64,000 bases of DNA from Cyclobacteriaceae bacterium (GCA_026129485.1 JAHCHY010000001.1:248001-312000), one strand, 5' to 3'; numbered from the stretch's first letter, positions 18,478-27,945 are shown. Notes: generated by a model not told the origin, from the letters alone. Numbers and translations: made by a program.

Positions 18478-21093
18478 ATGACTTTCGATAAATTCACTAT
18501 AAAGTCCCAGGAGGCTTTACAAAAGTCGGCCGAGATTGCTACATCCCGCCAGCAACAAGCCATTGAGCCGGGACATATATTAAAAGCTATTTTAGAAACA
18601 GATGAGAATGTTTCTGCTTATTTATTCAAGAAGCTGAACATCAACGAAGCTATCCTGCAAAGCAAGCTGGAAGAAATTGTAAACGGCTATCCGAAAGTTT
18701 CCGGGCAGCAGGCTTATTTGTCTTCCGCCAGCAACAGCGTGCTGCAACAAGCTGAAAAAGAGCTTCGCGAATTCAAAGACGAATACATTGCTGTAGAACA
18801 TCTTTTGTTAGGCTTGCTTCATTCAAAAGATAAGGTTGCTTCTTTAATGAAAGATGTAGGCTTTGAAAGAGCCTCCTTGATCAAAGCCATTAAAGAATTA
18901 CGCGGTGGCTCTACCGTAACCGATCAGAATGCCGAAGCGAAGTATAAATCATTAGAACGCTATTCCAAAAACCTGAACGCGCTGGCTAAAGCCGGTAAGA
19001 TTGATCCCGTGATCGGTCGCGATGAAGAGATCAGGCGCGTGTTGCAGATCCTTTCGCGCAGAACAAAAAACAACCCGATACTTTTAGGTGAACCCGGTGT
19101 AGGTAAAACGGCCATTGTAGAAGGTATGGCCCAACGCATTGTAAATGGCGATGTTCCTGAAAACCTGAAAAGCAAAACGCTGGTTTCGTTAGATATGGGT
19201 TTGCTTGTGGCAGGCGCCAAATACAAAGGCGAGTTTGAAGAACGTTTGAAAGCCGTTATCAAAGAAGTAACGGATTCAAACGGTGAGATCATTCTGTTCA
19301 TTGATGAGATACATACGCTGATCGGGGCCGGTGGTGGCGAAGGCGCGATGGATGCAGCCAACCTGTTGAAGCCTGCATTGGCCCGTGGCGAGCTTCATGC
19401 TATTGGCGCTACAACATTAAAAGAGTACCAGAAGTACATCGAAAAAGATAAAGCGCTGGAGCGCAGGTTCCAGTCCGTAATGGTAGATGAGCCTTCGGTA
19501 GAAGATTCTATTTCTATCCTTCGCGGGATAAAAGATAAATACGAGCTGCACCACGGTGTGCGAATTAAAGATGATGCGGTAATTGCTTCGGTAGAGCTAT
19601 CAAGCCGGTATATCTCGGAACGTTTTCTTCCCGATAAGGCCATTGACCTGATGGATGAAGCGGCTGCCAAGCTGCGTTTGGAAATGGATTCGTTGCCAGA
19701 AGAGCTGGATGAATTGAATCGCAAGATCATGCAATTAGAAATTGAGCGCGAAGCCATCCGCAGGGAAAAAGATAAAGACAAGGAAGCTACGCTTACCAAA
19801 GAGATTGCCGAGCTGAGCGAGCAACGCAACACACTTAAAGCGCAGTGGGAAAATGAAAAAGGTATTGTCAATAATCTTCGGCAGGAAAAAGAAAACCTCG
19901 AAAGATTAAAACAGGAAGCCGAGCAGGCTGAGAAAGCCGGTGATTACGGACGTGTGGCAGAAATCCGCTATGGTAAAATAACAGAAGCTGAAAAACGTCT
20001 TAAAGAAATGCAGGCGCAAATGAAAGCTATGCAGGGTGAGCATTCGTTATTGAAAGAAGAAGTGGACAGTGAAGATATTGCCGAAGTGGTAGCACGCTGG
20101 ACGGGCATACCCGTTTCTAAAATGCTGCAAAGCGAACGCGAAAAGCTGCTTCATTTAGAAGAAGAGTTGAGCAAGCGTGTGGCCGGGCAGGAAGAAGCCA
20201 TTCGTGCGTTGAGCGATGCCGTGCGCAGAAGCCGTGCGGGTTTACAGGATCCGAAACGTCCTATCGGTTCGTTCATTTTTATGGGTACAACCGGTGTGGG
20301 CAAAACCGAGCTTTCAAAAGCGCTGGCCGATTACCTGTTTAACGATGAGAACGCGATGGTGCGCATTGATATGAGCGAGTACCAGGAGCGCCACAGCGTA
20401 AGCCGGTTGATCGGTGCGCCTCCGGGTTACGTGGGTTACGATGAAGGCGGTCAGCTAACGGAAGCCGTGCGCAGAAAACCGTATTCCGTAATCCTGTTAG
20501 ATGAAATTGAAAAAGCTCACCCGGATGTGTTTAACATTTTATTACAAGTGTTGGATGATGGTCGTTTAACCGATAACAAGGGACGTGTGGCCAATTTTAA
20601 AAATACGATCGTGATCATGACCACCAACATCGGTTCGCATATCATCCAGGAGAACTTTGAAAAGATCACGGATGAGAATTACTTCGATATAGTTGAAAAC
20701 ACTAAAGAAGAAGTAATTACGCTGTTAAAAAAATCAGTGCGACCGGAGTTTGTGAACCGGATTGATGAGATCATCATGTTCCGTCCGTTAAGCAAGGCAG
20801 ATATTAGAAAAATTGTAGAAATACAATTTAAGCTGGTGCAGAAACGTTTAATGGATAACGGAGTGAAACTGGATATTTCAGATGCTGCAATGGAACGTTT
20901 GGCGAAGCTGGGGTACGATCCGCAGTTTGGCGCAAGGCCGTTAAAACGGGTGATGCAACGTGAAATACTGAATGAGCTGTCAAAGCAAATTTTAGCCGGG
21001 AAAGTGAACAAAGACAGCATGATCTTTGTTGAATTGAAAAACGGGGTTGAATTTGAGTTCATCAACCTCGATGATGTGGAAATTGTGAATTAA
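18478..21093 (+). CDS. clpB: ClpB disaggregase (HSP104 family)
   Basis: 871 residues, the normal ClpB length. Clp N-domain repeats (1-145), AAA-1 with Walker A GEPGVGKT (204-211), a long coiled-coil middle domain (~410-530, rich in E/K/R/L heptads), AAA-2 with Walker A GTTGVGKT (~602-609) and the D2-small domain. It has no ClpP-binding IGL/F loop that I can see, consistent with a disaggregase working with DnaK rather than a protease partner. Followed by a strong terminator. The upstream region shows no CIRCE element. Confidence 0.97.
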   Translation: MTFDKFTIKSQEALQKSAEIATSRQQQAIEPGHILKAILETDENVSAYLFKKLNINEAILQSKLEEIVNGYPKVSGQQAYLSSASNSVLQQAEKELREFKDEYIAVEHLLLGLLHSKDKVASLMKDVGFERASLIKAIKELRGGSTVTDQNAEAKYKSLERYSKNLNALAKAGKIDPVIGRDEEIRRVLQILSRRTKNNPILLGEPGVGKTAIVEGMAQRIVNGDVPENLKSKTLVSLDMGLLVAGAKYKGEFEERLKAVIKEVTDSNGEIILFIDEIHTLIGAGGGEGAMDAANLLKPALARGELHAIGATTLKEYQKYIEKDKALERRFQSVMVDEPSVEDSISILRGIKDKYELHHGVRIKDDAVIASVELSSRYISERFLPDKAIDLMDEAAAKLRLEMDSLPEELDELNRKIMQLEIEREAIRREKDKDKEATLTKEIAELSEQRNTLKAQWENEKGIVNNLRQEKENLERLKQEAEQAEKAGDYGRVAEIRYGKITEAEKRLKEMQAQMKAMQGEHSLLKEEVDSEDIAEVVARWTGIPVSKMLQSEREKLLHLEEELSKRVAGQEEAIRALSDAVRRSRAGLQDPKRPIGSFIFMGTTGVGKTELSKALADYLFNDENAMVRIDMSEYQERHSVSRLIGAPPGYVGYDEGGQLTEAVRRKPYSVILLDEIEKAHPDVFNILLQVLDDGRLTDNKGRVANFKNTIVIMTTNIGSHIIQENFEKITDENYFDIVENTKEEVITLLKKSVRPEFVNRIDEIIMFRPLSKADIRKIVEIQFKLVQKRLMDNGVKLDISDAAMERLAKLGYDPQFGARPLKRVMQREILNELSKQILAGKVNKDSMIFVELKNGVEFEFINLDDVEIVN

Positions 21094-21168
21094 GAATTTT
21101 TTAACAAATAAAGACTGTGTGGTCCCGGGTGCTCCGGGAAGTGTTGTGGGGTTTGGTTTTTGGGGTTA

Positions 21169-21197
21169 GGGCGGGCTGAGGGGCCCGCCCTTTTTTT
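21169..21197 (+). terminator. Rho-independent terminator of clpB
   Basis: Stem GGGCGGGC (21169-21176) / GCCCGCCC (21183-21190), loop TGAGGG, followed by seven T (21191-21197). A textbook intrinsic terminator 75 bases after the clpB stop. Confidence 0.9.
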
Positions 21198-21227
21198 AGT
21201 GCATTCAACCACAGCTTCACTCGAAAT

Positions 21228-21277
21228 CAGGCGTCTGACGGCTTGATTGCCGGAATAAAATAGCCGTCTGACGCCTG
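21228..21277. repeat. Inverted repeat between convergent genes
   Basis: Arms CAGGCGTCTGACGGCT (21228-21243) and AGCCGTCTGACGCCTG (21262-21277) are reverse complements with one central mismatch; the loop is 18 bases. It lies between the clpB terminator and the end of the cytochrome c gene, and could be a second (bidirectional) transcription barrier or a dispersed palindrome. Confidence 0.6.
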
Positions 21278-21309
21278 TGCTGACTGTAGCATTACATTTA
21301 TTCTTACAT

Positions 21310-21735
21310 TTATTCTGCTTTACAAGCTGAAAGAACTTTTGTTGCCTGGTTTACATCCACCCACTCCCCTTCATTACCCCAACTGTTGTAAATGTAAGTT
21401 GTAATCTCTGCTATCTCCAGATCGGTTAAAGCTGTAATACCTTTCATCTCATGGTTATAGCTAACTCCATTTACCACCACTTCTCCTTTTATGCCATACT
21501 TCATCAGGCATATAACGGCATCGCGGTTTTTATCCATGTAATCGGATTTGGCTAATGGCGGAAACAATTTCCCCAAACCGGTTCCATCCTGCTGATGACA
21601 GTTGGCGCAATGTTGCCGGTACAGCACTTCGCCCTCGGCATAGTATTGCTGAAATTTTACATCGCGTTGTGAACCCGGCACACAGGCCAACGCCAGGACA
21701 AAAGCCGATACAAGCACCAGGAAACTACAGCGCAT
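21310..21735 (-). CDS. c-type cytochrome lipoprotein
   Basis: 141 residues. Lipobox LALAC (Cys18), then a class I cytochrome c domain with heme motif CANCH (43-47) and a candidate axial Met in NHEMKGI. It begins inside the end of the SCO-family gene (11-base overlap) and is likely co-transcribed with it. Electron carrier at the periplasmic face; the partner oxidase is not in the window. Confidence 0.92.
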   Translation of the reverse strand: MRCSFLVLVSAFVLALACVPGSQRDVKFQQYYAEGEVLYRQHCANCHQQDGTGLGKLFPPLAKSDYMDKNRDAVICLMKYGIKGEVVVNGVSYNHEMKGITALTDLEIAEITTYIYNSWGNEGEWVDVNQATKVLSACKAE

Positions 21736-22378
21736 CTTCCCTGCGAAGCTTTTTAATGTCTGCTATCAGGCGGTTTACATCCTCTTCTTTTGTACCGTCA
21801 TACTTACCTCTTATACGCTGCTTTCTATCGATCAGCAAAAACGCCCCGCTGTGGATAAAGCCATCGGGTTCGCTTTTGTCTTCCATAGCCGTAGCAAAGT
21901 AGCTGGTTTGCGCAATCTTGTAAATGGAATCTTTTACACCGGTAACAAAATGCCAGCGATCGCTGGTTACACCCAATCGTTCGGCAAAGTCATGCAACAA
22001 AGCCACGGTATCGTATTCCGGGTCGATAGTATGCGATAAAATTTTCACATCGGGCATTTCGGCTGTAGCCTGGTACACCCGTAACATTTGTGTTTTCATG
22101 ATCGGGCAGATGGTACGGCAGGAAGTAAAAAAGAAATCGGCCACGTAAACCTGGTCTTTAAACGTAGCATTGGTAATTAATGCACTATCCTGATCGACAA
22201 ACTGAAAGGGCGCAATGGTATGATAAACCGTATCGGTGCCCACTACTTCGCGCTCACCAAAAACGGGTAACGGCTTTTCCTTTCCGCAGGAAGCCAAAAA
22301 TATAGTTATGGCCAGCAGTAATACCAACTTACCTTTCGATAAGGTGAACTGTACGTTTTTAACCCAAAGTAATTTCAT
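21725..22378 (-). CDS. SCO1/SenC-family copper chaperone / thiol protein
   Basis: 217 residues. Lipoprotein signal ending FLASC (Cys31); thioredoxin-like SCO domain with the copper site TSCRTICP (Cys87, Cys91) and the distal His in DGFIHSG. SCO proteins load or reduce the CuA centre of cytochrome oxidase. It overlaps the cytochrome c gene at its 3' end and the MOSC gene at its 5' end (20 bases), so the three form one minus-strand transcription unit. Confidence 0.93.
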   Translation of the reverse strand: MKLLWVKNVQFTLSKGKLVLLLAITIFLASCGKEKPLPVFGEREVVGTDTVYHTIAPFQFVDQDSALITNATFKDQVYVADFFFTSCRTICPIMKTQMLRVYQATAEMPDVKILSHTIDPEYDTVALLHDFAERLGVTSDRWHFVTGVKDSIYKIAQTSYFATAMEDKSEPDGFIHSGAFLLIDRKQRIRGKYDGTKEEDVNRLIADIKKLRREDAL

Positions 22379-23165
22379 CGCCCTCGTGTATCTGGTTATT
22401 ATGGTTCAAAGCTATTACGTTTTGTCCAAATAAAATCTTATTTCCCTCTCTTCTGTATTTCGATAACGTGAGCAACGGCTCCCGTCCTTTTTGCCCGGTT
22501 TGCGGATTAACCGTAGTTAACACACAACGGGCACATGGTTTTACGCCCATAAATCGGCTGCTGCCTATGCTGAAATTTTTCCAATCATCTTCTTCATAAG
22601 GCTGCCCGCCTGTAAAAACAAAATTGGGCCTGAACCGTCTCATTTCAACAGGCTCATCCATCCTGCTGTTCAAATCATTAAGCGAGCTTTGCCCGATAAT
22701 CAAAATCGGGTAACCATCGGCAAAACCTACCTGCTCATTATTAGTAGCATACCGCGGATCAACGTTTCGTATATTGGCTTCCGGAAAAAACACCAGCCTG
22801 CATTTCAGGTTTAACTGATCTGAAAACCACTGACTGTAATTTTCATCAGGTTCAACAACTTCTACTTCATCATCCCATATCACTACTTTTTGAATTTCGT
22901 TCACCTCGGGAGCAACAAGCGGTATAGTTAACTGCTTACCATTTGATCTTGCAGAAATAATAATCTGTTGATCCTGAATAGCCAGATCGAATAAGGCCAT
23001 GTGCGGATGTTCGCGTTGCGTAATAAACTTCCCGTTCTCATCCACCAGCATCCAGCGCCTGTCGTATTCCAGCCCTTTGGGTTTTACCAATGCGTGCTTT
23101 ACCCGAATACCCGAAAATGACTTTACCGGGTAAATCCAGATTTCGCTAAGAGTCAGGCCGGACAT
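22359..23165 (-). CDS. MOSC-domain protein (mARC/YcbX-like)
   Basis: 268 residues. N-terminal MOSC beta barrel (LSEIWIYPVKSFSGIRV ... YDRRWMLVDENGKFITQRE) and C-terminal MOSC domain with the molybdenum-binding cysteine region GVKPCARCVLTTVNPQTG. Relatives (YcbX, mARC) reduce N-hydroxylated compounds using Mo cofactor. It is first in the unit with the SCO and cytochrome c genes. Unlike YcbX it lacks a C-terminal 2Fe-2S ferredoxin domain, so it needs an external electron donor. The XdhC/MocA pair at 26-28.5 kb shows that the organism handles Mo cofactors. Confidence 0.92.
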   Translation of the reverse strand: MSGLTLSEIWIYPVKSFSGIRVKHALVKPKGLEYDRRWMLVDENGKFITQREHPHMALFDLAIQDQQIIISARSNGKQLTIPLVAPEVNEIQKVVIWDDEVEVVEPDENYSQWFSDQLNLKCRLVFFPEANIRNVDPRYATNNEQVGFADGYPILIIGQSSLNDLNSRMDEPVEMRRFRPNFVFTGGQPYEEDDWKNFSIGSSRFMGVKPCARCVLTTVNPQTGQKGREPLLTLSKYRREGNKILFGQNVIALNHNNQIHEGDEITLG

Positions 23166-23309
23166 GCAACTGTAAATTTTTCGCTAACTTAATCATTCTG
23201 CCGGCAACATTATCTTAATAACACTCAGGCTTTCTGATTTCGCTTAATAATGCTACTTCAAAAGAGGGTTCTTAAACGGCTTTCTTATTTTTGACCCTTA
23301 TTTCACATT

Positions 23310-23966
23310 ATGCTCGATCTCATCAAATCCCTTATCGACTTTATTCTGCACATCGACCATCACCTCGCAGAAATTGTAAGCGATTATAAAACCTGGACGT
23401 ACCTGATCCTGTTCCTGATCATATTTGCAGAAACCGGTTTGGTGGTAACACCCTTTCTACCGGGCGACTCCTTATTGTTTGCAGCAGGCGCTATTGTAGC
23501 CAAACCCGAAACCGGGCTTGATATAATATTATTGTGTGTGCTGTTAATTGCGGCCGCTATCCTGGGCGACCTGGTAAACTACCATGTGGGTAAGTACATC
23601 GGGCCGCAGGCATTCAGCGGACGTTTCAAATTGCTGAAAAAAGAATACTTAGTTAAAACACAGGGGTTTTACGTCAAGCATGGAGGCAAAACCATTATCT
23701 ACGCACGCTTCATCCCCATTATCCGCACGTTTGCCCCGTTTGTTGCCGGTATTGGTACTATGCGCTATAGCCGCTTTGCCTTGTATAATATAACCGGTGC
23801 GGTTGCATGGGTTACGTCTTTCCTGTTGCTTGGCTATTTCTTTGGCGGCTTGCCCGTAATTAAAAACAATTTCACGTATGTGATCTTTGGTATTATTTTC
23901 ATTTCCATTCTTCCACCGATTATCGAAGTGATACGCGGAAAGAAAAAAGCAACCACGGCAAAATAA
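23310..23966 (+). CDS. DedA-family membrane protein (VTT domain)
   Basis: 218 residues. Core motifs FLPGDSLLFAAGAI and ARFIPIIRTFAPFVAGIGTM of DedA proteins, with re-entrant helices and C-terminal helices; a short Lys-rich tail. DedA proteins are implicated in flipping or recycling lipid carriers (undecaprenyl phosphate or phosphatidylethanolamine) and in membrane energetics. It stands alone, divergent from the MOSC unit and converging on the phosphorylase gene 12 bases away. Confidence 0.93.
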   Translation: MLDLIKSLIDFILHIDHHLAEIVSDYKTWTYLILFLIIFAETGLVVTPFLPGDSLLFAAGAIVAKPETGLDIILLCVLLIAAAILGDLVNYHVGKYIGPQAFSGRFKLLKKEYLVKTQGFYVKHGGKTIIYARFIPIIRTFAPFVAGIGTMRYSRFALYNITGAVAWVTSFLLLGYFFGGLPVIKNNFTYVIFGIIFISILPPIIEVIRGKKKATTAK

Positions 23967-23978
23967 AAGGCGCTTTAC

Positions 23979-25628
23979 TTATGCGTACAGCTTCTCGTAA
24001 TATTCCTGTGCCATCCGGCCCGAATCAAAGAAAGGCAGCACATCTTTCATACCAGCCTTCACAATTGTAGTCCACGCTGCGGGGCTCTCGTAGTACAACG
24101 GTATGATTTCATGCTCCAGCAGGTCAAGCAGGTTCTGACCTTCTTCTTTATCCCGTTGCTCGGGCGTAAGCGAATCAGCAGCAGTGGGTATGATAAAGCT
24201 GTTCTGACCGTGCTTTGCAAACTCCGGAATCCAGCCATCCGGAATAGAAATATTTACCGACCCGTTCATGGCGGCTGTCATTCCCGAAGTACCCGATGCC
24301 TCATGATACAAACGCGGGTTATTCAACCAGGCATCCGATCCTTTTTTAAGATGCCCCGAAAGCCACAATTCGTAACCCGTTAGAACCGTGCAGTTAGGGA
24401 GGTCTTTTGTTTTCCAGTAAATCTCATTAAAAATGTTAATGGCCGTAAAGTCTTCCGGGTACGGTTTACCCGCCCATATAATTTGCACCGGGTACTTTTC
24501 ATTATTCACAATTTTTAAGAACCGGGCATAATCGCCCAGCAGCAAATTGGCGCGTTTATAAGCAGCAAAACGCCTGGCCCATACCATAGTAAATACATCG
24601 GGGTTAAACAGCTTACCGGTTTGATTGGCCACTACGCGAAAGAGCTTTTGCTTCAGCTCGCGCTTATGGTCGGTTATCTTTTTATCATTACCGGTTTCCA
24701 GTGCTGTTTCAAAAGCAGGCTCCATCCAGTAGGTTTTATTTTGCGCATTAGTAATGGCGCTTATCTCGCAAATATCCTCATAGCCATTCCACATCTTGCG
24801 CGATACTTCACCATGCATCTGCGAAACCCCGTTAGCTTTTTTCGCCATACGCAAAGCGGTAAGCGTATAGTTAAGCACACCGTTTTCAGGCTTCACCAAC
24901 TCATTCACCTGCGCTACCGGAGTGCCATTAAAAAAACTCATGCTTTCCAGCAGGGGCATGCTGTGCTCTTCATTCCCTGCTTTCTCCGGTGTATGCGTGG
25001 TAAACACCACACGCTTTTTCACTTCATCTAAGCTTTTGTATTTATCCTGCAAATAAAAGCAGAGCGGTAACGCATGGCCTTCGTTCATGTGGTAGATTTC
25101 TGTTTCGCGCTCAATTATATCCAGCAGCTTTGCTCCACCAATACCCAACAGGATAGATTGCGCAATGCGCGTGGTTTCGTTCGGATCATATAACCGATGA
25201 CTGATGGTTTGTGCCAGGTAATCGTTCTCCGGAATATCCGTACTCAATAAAAAGATGGGCGCTGTTTGAAATACTTCGGGCTTTAACAGGTATGCCTTTA
25301 CATGCACCTTGGCTCCATGTATGGTAATCGGAAACACAATGCCGGTATCGGTAAGAAAAGAATAATCCTTATCGCGAAAGCTTACGCGAAGGGTTTGATC
25401 CTGGTTGCGTTCCTGGTCGTAGTAGCCTTTCTTCCAGAGAATACCAATGCCAACCAGGTTCTGCCTTAGCTCGTATGCGCTGCGCATGTGCGAGCCGGCC
25501 AGGAAGCCCAATCCGCCACTGTAAATTTTCAATGGCTGATCGATGGCAAACTCCATCGAAAAATAAGCCGCAGGCTTAGCATACTTCTTGTCAATTTTGT
25601 ACGAAAACAAATCGGATACCTTAATCAT
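23979..25628 (-). CDS. Alpha-glucan phosphorylase-family protein (GT35), PLP-lysine position is Thr
   Basis: 549 residues, the short GT35 subgroup (usual glycogen phosphorylases have ~800). Recognisable parts: AAYFSMEFAID and IYSGGLGFLAGSHMRSA near the N-terminus, HMNEGHALPLCF and FTTHTPEKAGNEEHS in the middle, WARRFAAYKRANLLL, and NPRLYHEASGTSGMTAAMNG. In canonical phosphorylases the last motif is EASGTxNMK, whose Lys holds pyridoxal phosphate; here the aligned residue is Thr451. Either this branch is not a PLP phosphorylase or it uses another chemistry. With the GT3 glycogen synthase it probably belongs to glycogen turnover. Confidence 0.88.
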   Translation of the reverse strand: MIKVSDLFSYKIDKKYAKPAAYFSMEFAIDQPLKIYSGGLGFLAGSHMRSAYELRQNLVGIGILWKKGYYDQERNQDQTLRVSFRDKDYSFLTDTGIVFPITIHGAKVHVKAYLLKPEVFQTAPIFLLSTDIPENDYLAQTISHRLYDPNETTRIAQSILLGIGGAKLLDIIERETEIYHMNEGHALPLCFYLQDKYKSLDEVKKRVVFTTHTPEKAGNEEHSMPLLESMSFFNGTPVAQVNELVKPENGVLNYTLTALRMAKKANGVSQMHGEVSRKMWNGYEDICEISAITNAQNKTYWMEPAFETALETGNDKKITDHKRELKQKLFRVVANQTGKLFNPDVFTMVWARRFAAYKRANLLLGDYARFLKIVNNEKYPVQIIWAGKPYPEDFTAINIFNEIYWKTKDLPNCTVLTGYELWLSGHLKKGSDAWLNNPRLYHEASGTSGMTAAMNGSVNISIPDGWIPEFAKHGQNSFIIPTAADSLTPEQRDKEEGQNLLDLLEHEIIPLYYESPAAWTTIVKAGMKDVLPFFDSGRMAQEYYEKLYA

Positions 25629-25824
25629 GCTTACTAATTCTTAATGGGTTGCGAAAGTAACAAATGAAGAGCAATTGCGGCTACGAAAGTTTTCGGGGCT
25701 TTCGTATTTACCTGTTGCAATCGTTTGTAATTAAGATTTTGATTTTAGTACTACTTCGTCATCAAAACCAAATCCCGGTGCCTAATCCGAAAAAATTAAG
25801 TACCTTTCTTAATCACGACACCTT

Positions 25825-26232
25825 ATGGCCTCAAAAAAAATTATATCCGGGATCGTCTTATTCGCTGTTGTAGGGGCTTTGGCTCTTGTAGGGCTTGTGG
25901 TGTACGATGTGCTTTTTTCAAAACCCAAGCTGATGAAGGGCATAATTGTAGAGAAAACATTTGTGCCCGCTAAAAACGCAGCCGGGCCTCATGCGTTACC
26001 GCATGCCAAATACCGGTCTTACGATTATGCCATACAGGCCGAACAACACGAGCAATGGATTGCTTTCGTTAAAACAGGCGATGGCAAGGTGTTGAAGGTA
26101 AATTGCCACTCGAATCATTACGAGGTTAAGCAGGTTGGCGATACCTTGCATTTTAAAGAATATACCGGTGAATTATTAGGTATCGATTATTTTTCGCACA
26201 ACGAAGAAGACGAAGAACAGGAGGGTGAGTAA
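25825..26232 (+). CDS. Conserved hypothetical single-pass membrane protein
   Basis: 135 residues: one N-terminal TM helix (~5-30, IISGIVLFAVVGALALVGLVVY) followed by a ~85-residue soluble beta-rich domain (MKGIIVEKTFVPAKNA ... YDYAIQAEQHEQWIAFVKTGDGK) and an acidic tail (EEDEEQEGE). I do not recognise the family. Ends two bases before the xdhC-like start, so they may be co-transcribed; it has no evident tie to Mo cofactor work. Confidence 0.75.
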   Translation: MASKKIISGIVLFAVVGALALVGLVVYDVLFSKPKLMKGIIVEKTFVPAKNAAGPHALPHAKYRSYDYAIQAEQHEQWIAFVKTGDGKVLKVNCHSNHYEVKQVGDTLHFKEYTGELLGIDYFSHNEEDEEQEGE

Positions 26233-26233
26233 C

Positions 26234-27379
26234 ATGAAAGACTTCAAAGCCATTGTAGCCGCATACAAAAATGTTGACTTCAGCCAGCGCAAGGCTGCAT
26301 TAGCAACAGTAGTTAAAGTGCGCGGCTCATCCTATCGCAGCCCCGGTGCGCGTATGCTTATAACCGATGATGGCAGATGGGTAGGCTCCATCAGTGGCGG
26401 ATGCCTCGAAGGCGATGCGTTGCGAAAAGCCCGCCAGGTAATGACGGACAAAAAACCGGTAACTGTTACTTATGATACCCGCGAAGAAAGCAATCAGAAC
26501 CTGGGCATCGGGTTAGGGTGCAACGGTGTGATTGATGTGCTGATAGAACCGCTTGATGTTAACGATACACGGACCATTAAGCTGTTTACCGCTTTCGCGG
26601 ATATGCAAACACCGCTGGCGCTTGCCACTGTCTTTAACGGAATTGGTGTTGGGGAAAAGCTCCTGCTTTCGGAAACCGGTTTAGTCAGCAGCGATTTTCA
26701 AAGTGCAGAGCTAACTGCATTAGTGGAAGCCGAGCTGAAAAAGATCTTTACCTCAAAAAAATCGGAAGCCAGAAAATACATAGTCCATGGTATAGAACAC
26801 GAAGTGTTTGTTGAATTGATTCAACCGTGCATTTCCGTTATTCTTTTCGGAGGCGGTTTCGATGCCCGGCCGGTAAGTGAGCTGGCCAAATCACTGGGTT
26901 GGAATGTAAGCGTTACCGATGAATGTGTGGCCCACATTGCACCGGTGTTCTTTCCAGCTGCCGATAAGCTTTCATTGTGCCAACGTGAGTTTATCGATCG
27001 CGATTTTAACATTACACCGTACACAGCCTGTGTGCTGATGTCACATAACTACGAATATGACCGCGATGTTTTAAAAAAATTATTGAATACCTCCACACCT
27101 TATATCGGCATACTGGGTCCGCGCAAGCGGTTTGATAAAATGCTGGCTGAGTTCCGAAAAGAAGGTATTGAGCTCTCAGACCATGACTTTGCCCGTGTTC
27201 ACGCACCCATCGGGCTGGATGTGGGAGCCGAAGCACCTGATGAAATTGCCCTTTCCATCATCTCTGAGATTCAGGCAAAGTTTACCAACCGGGGCGGAGG
27301 TTTTTTAAAAGATCATCCGGGCCCGATTCACCAGCGTGAAGCCGGCAGCGACCAGGTATTCAAGCAGGTTTACCGGTAA
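26234..27379 (+). CDS. XdhC/CoxI-family molybdenum-cofactor maturation protein
   Basis: 381 residues from ATG 26234; a GTG at 26225 would overlap the previous stop. XdhC N-terminal domain (VRGSSYRSPGARMLI ... WVGSISGGCLEGD) and a C-terminal Rossmann domain (ISVILFGGGFDARPVSELAKSL, DEIALSIISEI). XdhC/CoxI proteins sulfurate or insert the Mo cofactor into xanthine-dehydrogenase and CO-dehydrogenase-like enzymes. Its natural partner, the MocA-like cytidylyltransferase, follows at 27948 but is separated by an inserted gene. The stop (TAA at 27377-27379) lies within the 10-bp direct repeat that borders that insertion. Confidence 0.93.
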   Translation: MKDFKAIVAAYKNVDFSQRKAALATVVKVRGSSYRSPGARMLITDDGRWVGSISGGCLEGDALRKARQVMTDKKPVTVTYDTREESNQNLGIGLGCNGVIDVLIEPLDVNDTRTIKLFTAFADMQTPLALATVFNGIGVGEKLLLSETGLVSSDFQSAELTALVEAELKKIFTSKKSEARKYIVHGIEHEVFVELIQPCISVILFGGGFDARPVSELAKSLGWNVSVTDECVAHIAPVFFPAADKLSLCQREFIDRDFNITPYTACVLMSHNYEYDRDVLKKLLNTSTPYIGILGPRKRFDKMLAEFRKEGIELSDHDFARVHAPIGLDVGAEAPDEIALSIISEIQAKFTNRGGGFLKDHPGPIHQREAGSDQVFKQVYR

Positions 27380-27381
27380 CT
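27372..27381. repeat. Direct repeat at left edge of the cdiI-like insertion
   Basis: ACCGGTAACT here is repeated exactly at 27936-27945. Deleting the DNA between, together with one copy, would restore an xdhC stop six bases before the mocA ATG. Confidence 0.7.
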
Positions 27382-27436
27382 ACAACTATAACGACAACCA
27401 AAACTTGTAAAATTCCTTGACGACTGACAAGACAAA

Positions 27437-27844
27437 ATGAAACTTGAAAACAATTGGCGACATAAAACTCTTGAAAATTTAGAAAAAACAACTATTAGCA
27501 AATCAACTTATGACAGTCATTTAGTAAGACGTTGCACCGAACTTTACAAAATTCCTTTAGATCAATTTACGACAGAAGATTTAAGAATAATGATAGGACA
27601 ACAAATCGGCTTAAAATTTTTGATGCCATTAGCTATTGAGACATTAAGCCAAGATTTGTTTGCCGAAGGAAATCTTTATGAAGGTGACTTGCTTAAAAGT
27701 GTGTTGTCAGTAGACACCGTTTTTTGGGACAACAACAAAGAATGTTGGCAAAATTTAAACGAACTAATCAAAGACAGACGACAAGACATTAAAAAAGCTA
27801 AATTTGACACCATTAACTTTGACAATTTCAAAAAACAAAAATAG
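27437..27844 (+). CDS. CdiI-like contact-dependent growth inhibition immunity protein
   Basis: 135 residues, helical and acidic, with the pattern LVRRCTELYKIPLDQFTTEDLRIMIGQQIGL ... LPLAIE-like LMPLAIETLSQDLF ... EGDLLKSVL found in a CdiI immunity family. Immunity proteins bind and neutralise a cognate toxin domain; none is encoded here, so this is an orphan immunity gene. It is strongly A+T-rich compared with the xdhC and mocA genes that flank it, and is bounded by a 10-bp direct repeat and a structured element, which points to recent acquisition as a single-gene cassette. Confidence 0.78.
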   Translation: MKLENNWRHKTLENLEKTTISKSTYDSHLVRRCTELYKIPLDQFTTEDLRIMIGQQIGLKFLMPLAIETLSQDLFAEGNLYEGDLLKSVLSVDTVFWDNNKECWQNLNELIKDRRQDIKKAKFDTINFDNFKKQK

Positions 27845-27858
27845 CAGCAGCTAACAAG

Positions 27859-27932
27859 GGGTTTGGCGTCAGGCGGGCTGACGTTCAAGCATGAAAGTTC
27901 CTGCGGACTTTCCTGCCCCGAACGCCAAGCCC
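27859..27932. other. Structured cloverleaf-like element after the cdiI-like gene (attC-like?)
   Basis: Outer stem GGGTTTGGCGT (27859-27869) pairs with ACGCCAAGCCC (27922-27932) with one G-T. Inside, CGTCAG-GCGGG-CTGACG (27867-27883) and GAAAGT-TCCTGCGG-ACTTTC (27893-27912) form two more perfect hairpins. It is preceded by GCTAAC at 27850-27855. The size, nested imperfect palindrome and position behind a lone A+T-rich gene are like an integron attC site; an mRNA-level structure or terminator is the alternative. Confidence 0.5.
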
Positions 27933-27935
27933 AGA

Positions 27936-27945
27936 ACCGGTAACT
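27936..27945. repeat. Direct repeat at right edge of the cdiI-like insertion
   Basis: ACCGGTAACT, identical to 27372-27381, two bases before the mocA-like ATG at 27948. Confidence 0.7.
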
